Shown: positions 24,099 through 34,248 of the stretch, one piece after another
Layout of the letters: every line of letters begins with the position of its first letter
How positions within the stretch are numbered: position 1 is the first letter of the stretch
Source of the DNA: Lentzea waywayandensis
GTDB taxonomy: Bacteria > Actinomycetota > Actinomycetes > Mycobacteriales > Pseudonocardiaceae
Direction of reading: 5' to 3'
NCBI RefSeq assembly: GCF_900115955.1
Contig: NZ_FOYL01000006.1
Coordinates: forward strand, 417,950-481,949
Length of the DNA: 64,000 nucleotides
Made by a program: the position numbers and the translations under genes
Notes under the pieces: model-generated
What the model was told of the DNA's origin: nothing
The model's input: the letters and a program-made list of their open reading frames with translations, nothing else
Databases searched by the model: none

Positions 24099-26621
24099 TT
24101 GGAGCTTCTCCAAGCCAGTAGGCAATGGAGTGAAGGAAAAACGGGAAAAGACCACGATGGTGTGGTCTTGCTATCCCTCGCCTGGTCACCGGCCGACTAT
24201 GAAGCCGTGGACCGAGCACTCAGCGTCGCCGCATTGCTGGATCCCACCCACCAGGTGGTCCCCTTTCACGGCAGAGAATCCGAACTGCGCACACTCACGC
24301 TGTGGCGCGACAGCCCCGCGCCGCAAGCGTCTCTGCTGCTGCACGCCCCGGCGGGCGCGGGCAAGACCAGGCTGCTCCAGCACTTCCGGGAGGAGCTCTG
24401 GGACGACGACGCGCACGGCAGGCTGCTGGTGATCGACGACGCCGATCGCCTCCGGTGGCAGGACGTCTTCCTGCGACTGCAGGACACGCTCCGGCACGGG
24501 CCGGAGCGCACGCGGGTGCTGCTGGCGGCGAGGACCACGGGCTGGTGGTGGTCCTCCACCCGCCAGCGCATCGCGGACTTCGACCACGAGGTCACCACGC
24601 TCGACCTGGCCCCGACGCTGGACGACCGCGCGGAGTCGTTCACGCTGGCCTGCCAGCACTTCGCCAAGCACCTCACCGTCACCGCACCCGACGAGCCGCC
24701 ACCGAACATCGCCGGGGAGACGGTCCTCGACCTGCACATGGCCGCGCTGACCGTCGTGCACGGCGACCCGTGCGACGTGAACCGCACCCAGCTCGTGCGG
24801 CAACTCCTCAAGCGCGACGACGGCCGCAAGACCGGCCGCATCGCCGAGGACTACCTCGCCGTCGCCACCCCCGGCACCCCGGATCCGGACCTGCTGGCCC
24901 GCGCCGCCCAGCGGTGGCCGAACCTCAGGCCCGCACTCGACGAGCTCGTCACCGGCAACCCGGAGATCGTGCGCGACATGGCCCGCGACAGCCTCCGCAT
25001 CGCCGCGGAGATCGGGTCGTTCGCCACCCTCGAGACCATCGCGCGCCAGGTGTTCCGCGACGAGCGCTTCGCCACCGACGCGATCCCGTCGATCCTCACC
25101 CACCGGCTGATCGACCGCGCCGACGACGTCCTCGAGCGCGCCGAGATGTACGGGATGCTCAGCGCCCGCACGATGCTGTGCGGCCTGCGCCAGGAGTCCG
25201 TCGAGGCCTCCCAGGCCGAGGTCGAGTGCTACCGCGAGCTGGCGGCGCAGGACCGGGAGAACCGGCCGTTGCTCGCGGACGCGTTGGGAGACCTGGGACT
25301 CCGGCTCATCAACGCCCAGCGCAATGACGAGGTGCTCGCCGTCTCCGAGGAGGCGATCGACCTCTGGCGCGAGATCGCGGAGGACGACCCGGAGACCATC
25401 CCGCAGCTCGCGTCCGCCCTGGAGCAGATCAGCTACCGCTACCAGACGCTCGGCCGCGACGAGGACGCGATGACCGCCATCAGCCGCGCCACCCTGCTCT
25501 TCCAGGAACTCGCGAAGAACCACCCGGCGCTGTTCCGCGCGGACTTCGCCAGGGTCGCCGCCGTGATGGCCCGCCGCTTCCACGTCGAGGGCAACAAGCA
25601 GCACGCGGCCGACTCGATGCAGCTCTCCATCGCGAACTGGCGGGTGCTCGCCCAGGAGGACCCGCGCTTCGAACCGGAGCTCGCCCGCAACCTCGTCGCG
25701 GCGGGCACCATGCTCGTCGACCTGGGCAGGGCCGAGGCCGCCAGCGAGACGTTGAAGGAGGCCATCGAGCTCTTCCGCCGGCTCGCCGTCGCGAACCCCG
25801 AGACGTTCGGCACCGACCTCGCCGACGCGTTGACTCGCCGCAGTCAGGCGTTGAGCGAGCTGGCCGACGACATCGACGCCGCGCTCACCGCCCGCGAGGC
25901 AGTGATGCTCTGGCGCGAGACAGGTGACCGCAAGGGCCTGGGCGCCGCGCTGCTCAACGTCGCCAAGGTCGTGGGCGACGTCGGCGCGGCCGAGGAAGCC
26001 GTTGAGGTGTACCGGGAACTGGCCGCCGAGGACCTCGTCTGGAACCAGGCGGGCCTCGTGATCGCCCTGGCGACCCTGGTCGAGCAGCAGCTCCTGCACG
26101 GCCAGGACGGTCAGGCGCTGCACACCGCCGACGAGTGCCTCGACCTCTGCCACCGCCTGCCGTCGCAGCTCGTCGAGTTCTTCGGCGCGAAACTGGCGCC
26201 ACCGTTGCAGAACACGGCTCGCGCACTGTCCGAAGCGGACCATCACGTCCGCGCGTTGCAGATGTCCGAGTTCGCGGTCGGCGTCTGCCAGGCCCTGAAG
26301 GCGAGGACGGCGCCCACCGTCTACCTCTCGGCCCTCCAGCAGCACGTGTGCAGACTCCGTGGCGCGGAACGGAAGGAAGAGGCGCGCAACACTGCGCACA
26401 CGGCCGTTGTGCTGTGGCACATGGCGGGGCTCGACCTCGACGGCCACGCCGGTTACGGCGACGCGCTGACGATCTACGGTCGGCTGTGCGCGGAGACGAA
26501 ATACGAGGTGGAGAAAGCACTTCGGCTCACCCACCGCGCGGCAGAGATCTTCCGCGAGGCAGGTGAGCCGGTGAAGTTGCGGTTCGCCCTCGAAACGGCC
26601 GCGGAGCTCAGCTCTTCGTGA
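24099..26621 (+). CDS. P-loop NTPase fused to TPR repeats (STAND-like)
   Basis: 840 residues if TTG 24099 is used; GTG 24162 is an alternative and the true start is uncertain. Walker A is LLHAPAGAGKTRLLQHF (about residues 80-96), Walker B is RLLVIDDADRLRW and a sensor-like LLAARTTG follows. From about residue 350 to the end are many TPRs with period near 50 (ECYRELAAQDRENRPLLADA; AIDLWREIAEDDPETIPQLA; NWRVLAQEDPRFEPELARNL; AIELFRRLAVANPETFGTDL). No N-terminal effector or DNA-binding domain is visible. It follows the methyltransferase by 3 nt. STAND-like proteins act as sensors in signalling or defence; which applies here is unknown. Its end overlaps convergent putB by 14 nt. Confidence 0.75.
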   Translation: MELLQASRQWSEGKTGKDHDGVVLLSLAWSPADYEAVDRALSVAALLDPTHQVVPFHGRESELRTLTLWRDSPAPQASLLLHAPAGAGKTRLLQHFREELWDDDAHGRLLVIDDADRLRWQDVFLRLQDTLRHGPERTRVLLAARTTGWWWSSTRQRIADFDHEVTTLDLAPTLDDRAESFTLACQHFAKHLTVTAPDEPPPNIAGETVLDLHMAALTVVHGDPCDVNRTQLVRQLLKRDDGRKTGRIAEDYLAVATPGTPDPDLLARAAQRWPNLRPALDELVTGNPEIVRDMARDSLRIAAEIGSFATLETIARQVFRDERFATDAIPSILTHRLIDRADDVLERAEMYGMLSARTMLCGLRQESVEASQAEVECYRELAAQDRENRPLLADALGDLGLRLINAQRNDEVLAVSEEAIDLWREIAEDDPETIPQLASALEQISYRYQTLGRDEDAMTAISRATLLFQELAKNHPALFRADFARVAAVMARRFHVEGNKQHAADSMQLSIANWRVLAQEDPRFEPELARNLVAAGTMLVDLGRAEAASETLKEAIELFRRLAVANPETFGTDLADALTRRSQALSELADDIDAALTAREAVMLWRETGDRKGLGAALLNVAKVVGDVGAAEEAVEVYRELAAEDLVWNQAGLVIALATLVEQQLLHGQDGQALHTADECLDLCHRLPSQLVEFFGAKLAPPLQNTARALSEADHHVRALQMSEFAVGVCQALKARTAPTVYLSALQQHVCRLRGAERKEEARNTAHTAVVLWHMAGLDLDGHAGYGDALTIYGRLCAETKYEVEKALRLTHRAAEIFREAGEPVKLRFALETAAELSSS

Positions 26622-27531
26622 GCAGCGAGCGCACGAAGAACGCCACGTTGGCCGGACGCTCCGCGAGGCGGCGCATGAAGTAGCCGTACCACTCGTCGCC
26701 GTACGGGACGTAGACGCGCATGCGGTTGCCCTCGGCGGCGATGCGGCGCTGCTCCTCGGGCCGGATGCCGTACAGCATCTGGAACTCGTAGGTGTCCTTC
26801 GAGCGCGCGGACGCCAGGTCGGCGGCGATCGCGATCAGGCGCGGGTCGTGCGAGGCCACCATCGGGTAGCCCTGCCCCTCCATCAGCACCTTCAGGCACC
26901 GCACGTACGACAGGTCGACGTCGTGCTTGTCCTGGTACGCAACGGAAGCAGGCTCCTGGTAGGCGCCCTTGCACAGCCGCACGCGCGAACCGGAGTACGC
27001 GAGGTCGCGGCAGTCCTGCTCGGTGCGCTTCAGGTAGGCCTGCAACACCGCGCCGACCCACGGGAAGTCCACCCGCAGCTCGCGCAGGATGCCCAGCGTG
27101 GAGTCCGTGGTGGTGTGGTCCTCCATGTCCAGCGTCACGGTCGTGCCGACGACAGCGGCGGCGGCACAGATGCGACGGGCGTTCTCCAGCGCGATCTTCT
27201 CGCCGTCGATCGCCAGCGACTGACCGACGGCGGACAGCTTGACCGACACCTCGGCGCCCTCGGTGAGCCCGAAGGCCTCCAACCGGGACAGCAGCGTCAG
27301 GTACGCCTCGACGGTGGCGTTGGCCTGCGACTCCTCGAAGGTGTCCTCGCCCAGGTGGTCGAGGGTCACCAGACGCCCGTCACCGAGCACCTCGGCGGTC
27401 GCACGGATCGCGGAGGAGACGTCGGCACCGGCGACGAACCGCTCGACGACGGGCCGGGTCAGCGGCGTCGACTCGACGAGCTTGCGGGCGCTCGCGTTGC
27501 GGGCCGCGAAGAGAAGGCTGGAGCGCAACAT
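26608..27531 (-). CDS. putB: Proline dehydrogenase
   Basis: 307 residues from ATG 27531. The FAD TIM-barrel motifs are present: VTLDMEDHTTTDSTLGILRE, VLQAYLKRTEQDC, RVRLCKGAYQEPASVAYQDK, VASHDPRLIAIA, EFQMLYGIRPEEQRRI, and MRVYVPYGDEWYGYFMRRLA near the end. It oxidises L-proline to pyrroline-5-carboxylate and passes electrons to quinone. It is the monofunctional form found in Gram-positive bacteria. It follows pruA on the same strand after 87 bp that contain a large hairpin. Together they convert proline to glutamate. Confidence 0.95.
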   Translation of the reverse strand: MLRSSLLFAARNASARKLVESTPLTRPVVERFVAGADVSSAIRATAEVLGDGRLVTLDHLGEDTFEESQANATVEAYLTLLSRLEAFGLTEGAEVSVKLSAVGQSLAIDGEKIALENARRICAAAAVVGTTVTLDMEDHTTTDSTLGILRELRVDFPWVGAVLQAYLKRTEQDCRDLAYSGSRVRLCKGAYQEPASVAYQDKHDVDLSYVRCLKVLMEGQGYPMVASHDPRLIAIAADLASARSKDTYEFQMLYGIRPEEQRRIAAEGNRMRVYVPYGDEWYGYFMRRLAERPANVAFFVRSLLTKS

Positions 27532-27556
27532 GGTTCACGTCCTCAGGGTGTGAAAG

Positions 27557-27603
27557 GTGAGGGGAACGTCCAAACACTTGTGGCGCATGGACGTTCCCCT
27601 CAC
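27557..27603 (-). promoter_or_regulatory. Large hairpin in the pruA-putB intercistronic region
   Basis: Perfect 16-bp arms (27557-27572 and 27588-27603) with a 15-nt loop lie between the pruA stop and the putB start. The arms begin GTGAGGGGAACG. It may attenuate or stabilise part of the put transcript so that the two enzymes are made at different levels, or it may be a partial terminator. Confidence 0.6.
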
Positions 27604-27618
27604 TCAGAAGGGCCGGAT

Positions 27619-29244
<1,626 letters not shown>

Positions 29245-29336
29245 TCGCAACTCCTTATGGGCTTGTTCGGTACGCAAACCGTAAGTCCGCGCGACCTGGC
29301 CTCAGTTGTGCGAAACGCCAATATTCACCAGGTCAG

Positions 29337-30863
29337 ATGTACGATCGAACAGTGTCGAGCCTCCGCCACGTCCTCATCGCGCTCGGCGATCCGCTCGTCG
29401 AACTTCAGGTTGCCCCGGGCGGCCTGGAGGTAGACGTGCGGGATGTGGTGATCATGGATCCGGACGATCCGCCGGACGTCGCGGCCGGGGACATCGCTCT
29501 GCTCATCGGGGCACGAGGCAGGGCCGCATTGCCGCTGATCAGGGCCGCCGGACGGGCGAAGGCCGCGGCCGTCGCGGTGAAGGAGTCGTCCCAAGCCCTC
29601 GTGCAGGCCGCCACCGACGCAGGCGTGGCGTTGCTCGAGGTCCGTCCCGAGGTGCGCTGGGGTCACCTGGAGTCGCTCGCCAAGGGCGTCCTCACGACCA
29701 CGACCGACGACGGCGAGGTCCTCGGCGACCTGTTCGCGCTCGCGCAAACGATTGCCACCCTGACCGGCGGCATCGTCAGCATCGAGGACACCGCCAGCCG
29801 CGTGCTCGCCTACTCCCGTTCGTCCGACGAGGTCGACGAGCTGCGCAGGCTCTCGATCCTCGGCCGCCAGGGCCCGGAGCCGTACCTGAAGATGCTGCGC
29901 GAGTGGGGCGTCTACAACCTGCTCAGGTCATCCGAAGAGGTCGTCCGCATCGACGAACGCCCTGAGCTCGGCATCCGGAGACGCATCGCCGTCGGCATCC
30001 ACGCCGGCCGTCAGCCGCTCGGCACGATCTGGGTGCAGGAGGGCGACCAGCCGCTGACCGACCAGGCCGAGCGAGCCCTGCTCGGCGCCGCCCGCGTCAC
30101 CGCCCCGCACCTGATCCAGCAGCGCAACCAGCCCACGTCGAGGTTCCGCGAGAACCTCCTCGCCGCTCTGCTCACCGGCCGGATGGACGCCGCCACCGTC
30201 GCCGGTCAGATCGGCGCCGACCCGAAGAAACCGGCCGCCGTCGTGGTCTTCGCGGTGCGCAGCGCCGAAGGCGACCGCAGCGAACACGAGCTGCGCCGCG
30301 CCGAGATGACCGGCCTGATCTCCGTGCACGCGGCGGCGTACCGGCGCAGCGCGCTGGTCAGCGAGTCCGGCGGCCGCACCTACGTCCTGCTGCCGGACCT
30401 CGCCCCGAACGCCCAACTCCTGAGCCTGACCAAGGAGATCGTCACCACCGCACGCCGGCACCTGCACACGGCCGTCCAAGCCGCGGTCGGCTCGACGGTG
30501 TCCACACTGGACGATGCGCAGATTTCCCGCCAGGAGGCCGAACGAGTGCTGGACGCGATGGCCCGCGACCTCGACGCCGAGGTGGCGACGCTCGCCGACG
30601 TCCGCTCCCAGGTCCTGGTGAGCGAGATCCTGGCGTTGCTCCAGGACAATCCGCGGATCCGCGATCCGCGGATCGACGCGCTCGACCCGGAGCTCGCGAA
30701 GTCGTTGCTGACCTACCTCGACGCGCTGGGTGACGTGCGCGCCGCGGCGGACCGGCTGCACGTCCACCCCAACACGCTCAGGTACCGGCTCAAGCGGATC
30801 GACCTGGACCTGGACGACCCGCTCGTCCGGCTCGTCGCCCAGCTTCAGCTGAGGATGCGGTAG
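29337..30863 (+). CDS. PucR/CdaR-type transcriptional regulator of proline utilisation
   Basis: 508 residues from ATG 29337; GTG 29352 is an alternative. The C-terminal HTH is the PucR type: LLTYLDALGDVRAAADRLHV followed by HPNTLRYRLKRI. The middle has a CdaR GGDEF-like region (AAYRRSALVSESGGRTYVLL) and the N-terminal half is a sensory region. It is divergent from pruA/putB across 92 bp, the standard position for the activator of proline catabolism in actinomycetes (PutR/PruR-like). Proline as the signal is inferred from context. Its 3' end overlaps the convergent yidC-like gene by 19 nt. Confidence 0.88.
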   Translation: MYDRTVSSLRHVLIALGDPLVELQVAPGGLEVDVRDVVIMDPDDPPDVAAGDIALLIGARGRAALPLIRAAGRAKAAAVAVKESSQALVQAATDAGVALLEVRPEVRWGHLESLAKGVLTTTTDDGEVLGDLFALAQTIATLTGGIVSIEDTASRVLAYSRSSDEVDELRRLSILGRQGPEPYLKMLREWGVYNLLRSSEEVVRIDERPELGIRRRIAVGIHAGRQPLGTIWVQEGDQPLTDQAERALLGAARVTAPHLIQQRNQPTSRFRENLLAALLTGRMDAATVAGQIGADPKKPAAVVVFAVRSAEGDRSEHELRRAEMTGLISVHAAAYRRSALVSESGGRTYVLLPDLAPNAQLLSLTKEIVTTARRHLHTAVQAAVGSTVSTLDDAQISRQEAERVLDAMARDLDAEVATLADVRSQVLVSEILALLQDNPRIRDPRIDALDPELAKSLLTYLDALGDVRAAADRLHVHPNTLRYRLKRIDLDLDDPLVRLVAQLQLRMR

Positions 30864-31462
30864 AGCAACGCCCGTTCCGCGATCGTCCACGTCGTCGTGG
30901 TGAGCAGGTACAGCCCGGCGGCCAGCGGCAGGTACGCGGCCACCAGGATCGTCCCGAACGGCAGCACCTTGAGCAGCCCGGTCATGAACCCCGGCGTGGG
31001 CGTGGTGGTCATCCGCGACTGCTGCCACTTCACGGTCACGTAGGCGACCACGGCGAGCAGCCCGAACAGCACGAAGAACACCCACGTGAAGCCGGTCGTG
31101 AAGTGCGAGCCGAGTGAAATGCCGAACAACGTGCCTTCCAGCAACGGGTTCGGCGTCGTGACGATCTGGTACATCACCATGAAGAACGGCGCGGTCGCGA
31201 GCATCGGCAGCATGCCCGCGAACATCGACACTCCGTTGCGCTTGTAGACCTTCTGCGACTCCTCCGAGAACCGCACGAGGTCCTTGCCGTACTTCTTCTG
31301 CAGCTTCTGGATCTCCGGCGCGAGCTTGGCCTTGGACTTCTCGCCGCGCACGGCGGCACGGGCCAGCGGGTGCAGCGCGAGCCGCACGAGAATCGTGAAT
31401 CCGACGATGGCGAGCGCGGGCATGCCGAAGCTCGCCAGGGCAGCGCCCAGGTCAGCGAACAA
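30845..31462 (-). CDS. YidC/Oxa1-family membrane insertase (short paralogue)
   Basis: 205 residues. It has the YidC core of five transmembrane segments: TM near 10-30 (LAIVGFTILVRLALHPLAR), the charged hairpin APEIQKLQKKYGKDLVRFSE, then MLPMLATAPFFMVMYQIVTT, FTWVFFVLFGLLAVVAYVTV and the C-terminal VAAYLPLAAGLYLLTTTTWT. The conserved Arg in the groove is R27 (LVRLALHPL). It lacks the large extracytoplasmic P1 domain. The main actinobacterial yidC lies near the replication origin with rnpA and jag, which are absent here, so this is a second copy. It precedes DUF6412 on the opposite side, a frequent companion. Confidence 0.9.
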   Translation of the reverse strand: MFADLGAALASFGMPALAIVGFTILVRLALHPLARAAVRGEKSKAKLAPEIQKLQKKYGKDLVRFSEESQKVYKRNGVSMFAGMLPMLATAPFFMVMYQIVTTPNPLLEGTLFGISLGSHFTTGFTWVFFVLFGLLAVVAYVTVKWQQSRMTTTPTPGFMTGLLKVLPFGTILVAAYLPLAAGLYLLTTTTWTIAERALLYRILS

Positions 31463-31500
31463 GGGTTGTTTCTCCGTATCGAGTTAGGGGCCAGGACGTG

Positions 31501-31785
31501 TCAGAACGTCCGGCATCCCGGTGCTCGAGGACGGGACTTGCCTGCGGCATCAGGGTTTCGCAGCCGCAGTTGTGCTGAGCGTTGTGCTCGTTCGCGGATC
31601 GAGAGCGACCGCGCCGGTGCCACGGACAGCGGCACCAGCGCGACGACCACGATCAACGCGAGGGCGAGCGCGGTCACGGCCGCGACGACCTCGGTCGGAG
31701 ACGAGAACAACGTGAAGGCGTAGAGGGCAGGCAGGAAGACCGCGAGCATCAGCATCGCTCGCTGCCTTGTCTCCGGCCGCCACAT
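31501..31785 (-). CDS. DUF6412 small membrane protein
   Basis: 94 residues. The N-terminal half has two hydrophobic segments (AMLMLAVFLPALYAFTLF and AAVTALALALIVVVALVPLS); the C-terminal half is basic and Arg-rich (ARSLSIRERAQRSAQLRLRN). It ends in a Cys-containing tail (PGCRTF). The pattern matches DUF6412, often encoded next to a second yidC in actinomycetes. It lies 38 bp upstream of the yidC-like gene on the same strand, so they are likely co-transcribed. Function unknown. Confidence 0.75.
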   Translation of the reverse strand: MWRPETRQRAMLMLAVFLPALYAFTLFSSPTEVVAAVTALALALIVVVALVPLSVAPARSLSIRERAQRSAQLRLRNPDAAGKSRPRAPGCRTF

Positions 31786-31795
31786 GCCTTGCAGA

Positions 31796-32518
31796 CTACC
31801 TGTCCTTGACGGGAATCGGGGCGGTCTCCAGCAGGCTGCCCGCTTCGTCGTAGAGCCGGACCTGCTTCGGCTTGCCCAGGCTCGGCCACCACGTCACGAT
31901 CCAGCCGTCGCCGAGACTCGCGGTCACCTCCAGCGCGTCCTCGGTGACGATGACCGCCTTGCCGACCTTCGGGCTCACCCGGCCGATCAGAACGGTCGTG
32001 CTGGTGCCGCTGCTCACGTCCGTCATGCCGATCTGCGGGGCGAAGTCGGCGAACAGGCGGTCGCCGAGCGGCTCGCGTTCCTCGATGCCGCCGTGGGCGC
32101 TCATGCCGACGGCCTTCGGTGTTCCCCAGCACAGCGCCTCGGACTGCGGACTGGTGAACAGCACCATCGTCATGTTGCCGCGGTGGTCGGTGACCGACAC
32201 CTCACGCGGGGCCGGCCAGACCGGCTGGCCCTCGACCCCGCGCTCCGCGTCGTGCCGGTCGAGCGTCTTCCCGCACTCCGTGATCATGGGTGACGTGTCA
32301 CCGGGCGCCCTCGGCTCGGCGGTCCACGACGCGGAGGCGTCCTGGTTCGTCGGGGTCCACAGCACGAGCGTCACGGCGACGGCGGCCACGAGAGCCGTCG
32401 CGGGCACCGTGAAACGCCACCACCGCCGGGACGGCTTCGAGCTGATCTCGTTGAGCAGCGCGTGCTTGCGGACCTGGAGCCGCATCGGGTCCAGCTGCGG
32501 GATGTCGGGCTTGATCAC
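31796..32518 (-). CDS. Membrane-anchored partner of the ECF sigma factor
   Basis: 240 residues from ATG 32518, overlapping the sigma gene stop by 4 nt (ATGA). The N-terminus (IKPDIPQLDPMRLQVRKHAL) is cytoplasmic, one transmembrane helix spans about residues 37-55 (VPATALVAAVAVTLVLW), and the rest is extracytoplasmic. The arrangement fits an anti-sigma factor or sensor of the CU044_5270-like type, but there is no zinc-binding HxxxCxxC motif in the N-terminal part. Two Cys occur outside (EC near 80 and LCW near 130). Anti-sigma function is inferred from coupling and topology. Confidence 0.7.
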   Translation of the reverse strand: MIKPDIPQLDPMRLQVRKHALLNEISSKPSRRWWRFTVPATALVAAVAVTLVLWTPTNQDASASWTAEPRAPGDTSPMITECGKTLDRHDAERGVEGQPVWPAPREVSVTDHRGNMTMVLFTSPQSEALCWGTPKAVGMSAHGGIEEREPLGDRLFADFAPQIGMTDVSSGTSTTVLIGRVSPKVGKAVIVTEDALEVTASLGDGWIVTWWPSLGKPKQVRLYDEAGSLLETAPIPVKDR

Positions 32519-33060
32519 AGTGCCTCCTCAACCAGGGCGCCACGCACGGTGCGTTGCGCGCGAGCGAGTCGGGACTTCACCGTGCCGACCGGGATGCCGA
32601 GCACCCTGGCGATCTGCGCCTGACTCAGGTCCGACCACGCGGACATCTCCAGCACCTCCCGTTCCCCGGCGGGCAGCTTCTCCAGTTCCGCGATCACCGT
32701 CCTGGTCCGGGCCTCCGCGTCCACGCGCCGTGCCACGTCATCGGCGTGGTCGTCGTCGGCGGGCTGCGGCGCAACCTTGTCCAGCGCGGTCTTGTACCGC
32801 TTGCGGGCACGTTGGTGGTTGCGGGTGACTCCCAAAGCGACGGTGTACAGCCACGGCAGGAGCGACTCCTCGACGGTCACGGACGTACGTTTGCGCCAGG
32901 TCTCCATGAACACCACGGACACCAGGTCCTCGGCCACCGCCCACGTACCGGTGCGGCGCAGGCAGTAGGCGAACACGGCTTGGGCGTGGCGTTCGAACAG
33001 CAGCCCGAACGCCTCGCTCACACCGGCCCGGACCTGCCCCCAGAGTTCTTCGTCGGTCAC
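32515..33060 (-). CDS. ECF-type RNA polymerase sigma factor
   Basis: 181 residues from GTG 33060. Region 2 is seen as LFERHAQAVFAYCLRRTGTW, AVAEDLVSVVFMETWRK. Region 4 is LEKLPAGEREVLEMSAWSDL followed by SQAQIARVLGIPVGTVKSRL. It is preceded by its own promoter region (33061-33106) and coupled to the membrane protein gene that follows. This pairing is typical for ECF sigma factors controlled at the membrane. The target promoter motif cannot be read from this window. Confidence 0.93.
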   Translation of the reverse strand: MTDEELWGQVRAGVSEAFGLLFERHAQAVFAYCLRRTGTWAVAEDLVSVVFMETWRKRTSVTVEESLLPWLYTVALGVTRNHQRARKRYKTALDKVAPQPADDDHADDVARRVDAEARTRTVIAELEKLPAGEREVLEMSAWSDLSQAQIARVLGIPVGTVKSRLARAQRTVRGALVEEAL

Positions 33061-33070
33061 GGACCCTCCT

Positions 33071-33102
33071 CTCTGCCCCGCCTATGTCCGCGGCGGGCAG
33101 AG
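33071..33102 (-). terminator. Terminator after the uridine-kinase-like gene
   Basis: CTCTGCCCCGCC (33071-33082) pairs with GGCGGGCAGAG (33092-33102) with one bulged C. It lies just past the stop at 33107 on the minus strand. Confidence 0.55.
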
Positions 33103-33106
33103 CGGT

Positions 33107-33694
33107 TCACGACTCGACCAGGCCCGGCCGTTCGGGGTGGTCGTAGCGGACGAAGAGGTCGGCCGTCGGCTCGTAGTCGTCGAACGCGGGCAGCGTCCAC
33201 TCCTCGGCCGTCTTGCGTTTCAAGGCACCGGGGGAGAGCCACAGGTGGACCGTGAGCTCGGCCGGCAGCCACCGGTCGAGCATCAGGGTTCCGTCCACGA
33301 GCACGACCCCGTTCTCCGGCACGTCCACGTACTCGGCGCGGCTGGCCCGGTCGGTGGCCGCGTTCCACAACGACGGCAGCACCTTGCCGTCCATCGCCGG
33401 ATCGAGGACCTCGCGTTGCAGGCCGCCGAAGTCGAACCAGTCGTGCCGGTAGGAGTACGAGTCGGTGCGGCCGTGTTCGAGCCGCACCGAGGCCGGGCGC
33501 AGAAAGTCCTCAAGGGACACTCGCTGCACCGCGCGGCCCAAGGCGCGCAACGGTTCCACGGCGGCGTCCGCGAGCCTGCCAGGTTCGGCGGCGGGTGCGC
33601 CGTCGATCAGCACGCGCACCCGTCCGTCGATCTCCGACACCTGGCCGACGATCTCGGCGACGAGCGTGTCGAACGTGAGCGGCCGGACCTTCAC
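33107..33694 (-). CDS. Uridine-kinase-like protein lacking a Walker A motif
   Basis: 195 residues from GTG 33694, overlapping the upstream stop by 4 nt. The fold resembles actinomycete uridine-kinase-like proteins: VRVLIDGAPAAEPGRLADAA where the P-loop should be, VSLEDFLRPASVRLEHGRTD, then DSYSYRHDWFDFGGLQREVL, and GVVLVDGTLMLDRWLPAELT. The GK[ST] of Walker A is replaced by AEPGR, so ATP-dependent kinase activity is doubtful. Related proteins in this family share the loss. The coupled neighbour is a DUF402 (FomD-like) nucleotide phosphatase, which hints at a shared nucleotide-related role. Confidence 0.75.
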   Translation of the reverse strand: MKVRPLTFDTLVAEIVGQVSEIDGRVRVLIDGAPAAEPGRLADAAVEPLRALGRAVQRVSLEDFLRPASVRLEHGRTDSYSYRHDWFDFGGLQREVLDPAMDGKVLPSLWNAATDRASRAEYVDVPENGVVLVDGTLMLDRWLPAELTVHLWLSPGALKRKTAEEWTLPAFDDYEPTADLFVRYDHPERPGLVES

Positions 33695-34248
33695 TGCCAA
33701 TCCAATGACGGTCGCCAGTCCGCCCAGGCCGTGTCCCACCAGATCTCGCCGGACGCCAGCATCTTCTCGATCTTGAGCCCCTCGGCCCTGATCTCCTCGG
33801 CCTCCCGCGCGGAGTACTTGCCGGAGGCGACCTGCTCCTCGAACTCGTCGAGGTCGCGCTGTGCCCAGGTGCCGTCCGGGGCCAGGGTGTAGTCCAGCGC
33901 GTGGTCGAGGGTCTCGAACCCGTCCTCGACGCGGCGGTACGGCGCCTGGAGGTTCAGGTAGTAGTTGCCGAACGTCCGGTCGTCGCCCTTCCAGAACAGG
34001 TCGACGGAGTAGGCGTCCTGCGGGCGGTGCAGCATGAGCTTGCCGTGACCGCGCCAGAAGCCGCGTTCCGGCTTGTCCCACGGGTGCGGGTGGTGGTGGT
34101 CGGGGTAGGTGAGCCGGGTGCCCGGCTCCACGAACACCGCGAGCAGTCCCGGCTCGTCGACGATCACCCTGGTGGGCATCTCCGACCAGACCTTGCCGTG
34201 CAGCACCTCACGCCGCACCACGACGTCACCCGGCGTGAACAACCTCAT
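33691..34248 (-). CDS. DUF402/FomD-like nucleoside diphosphate phosphatase
   Basis: 185 residues from ATG 34248. Family hallmarks are PGDVVVRREVLHGKVWSEMP, the beta-barrel with FWKGDDRTFGNYYLNLQAPY and the acidic site DYTLAPDGTWAQRDLDEFEE. FomD in fosfomycin biosynthesis hydrolyses CDP-linked compounds using metal ions bound by these Asp/Glu residues. The C-terminal helix ends in WWDTAWADWRPSLDW. Its 5' end overlaps the upstream FAD monooxygenase by 23 nt and its stop is coupled to the uridine-kinase-like gene. No fosfomycin genes are present, so a general nucleotide role is more likely. Confidence 0.85.
   Translation of the reverse strand: MRLFTPGDVVVRREVLHGKVWSEMPTRVIVDEPGLLAVFVEPGTRLTYPDHHHPHPWDKPERGFWRGHGKLMLHRPQDAYSVDLFWKGDDRTFGNYYLNLQAPYRRVEDGFETLDHALDYTLAPDGTWAQRDLDEFEEQVASGKYSAREAEEIRAEGLKIEKMLASGEIWWDTAWADWRPSLDWQ

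Noticed and set aside
24186..26534. 782-codon open frame on the minus strand
   Set aside because: Antisense shadow of the P-loop/TPR gene caused by high GC; the plus frame has Walker motifs and regular repeats.
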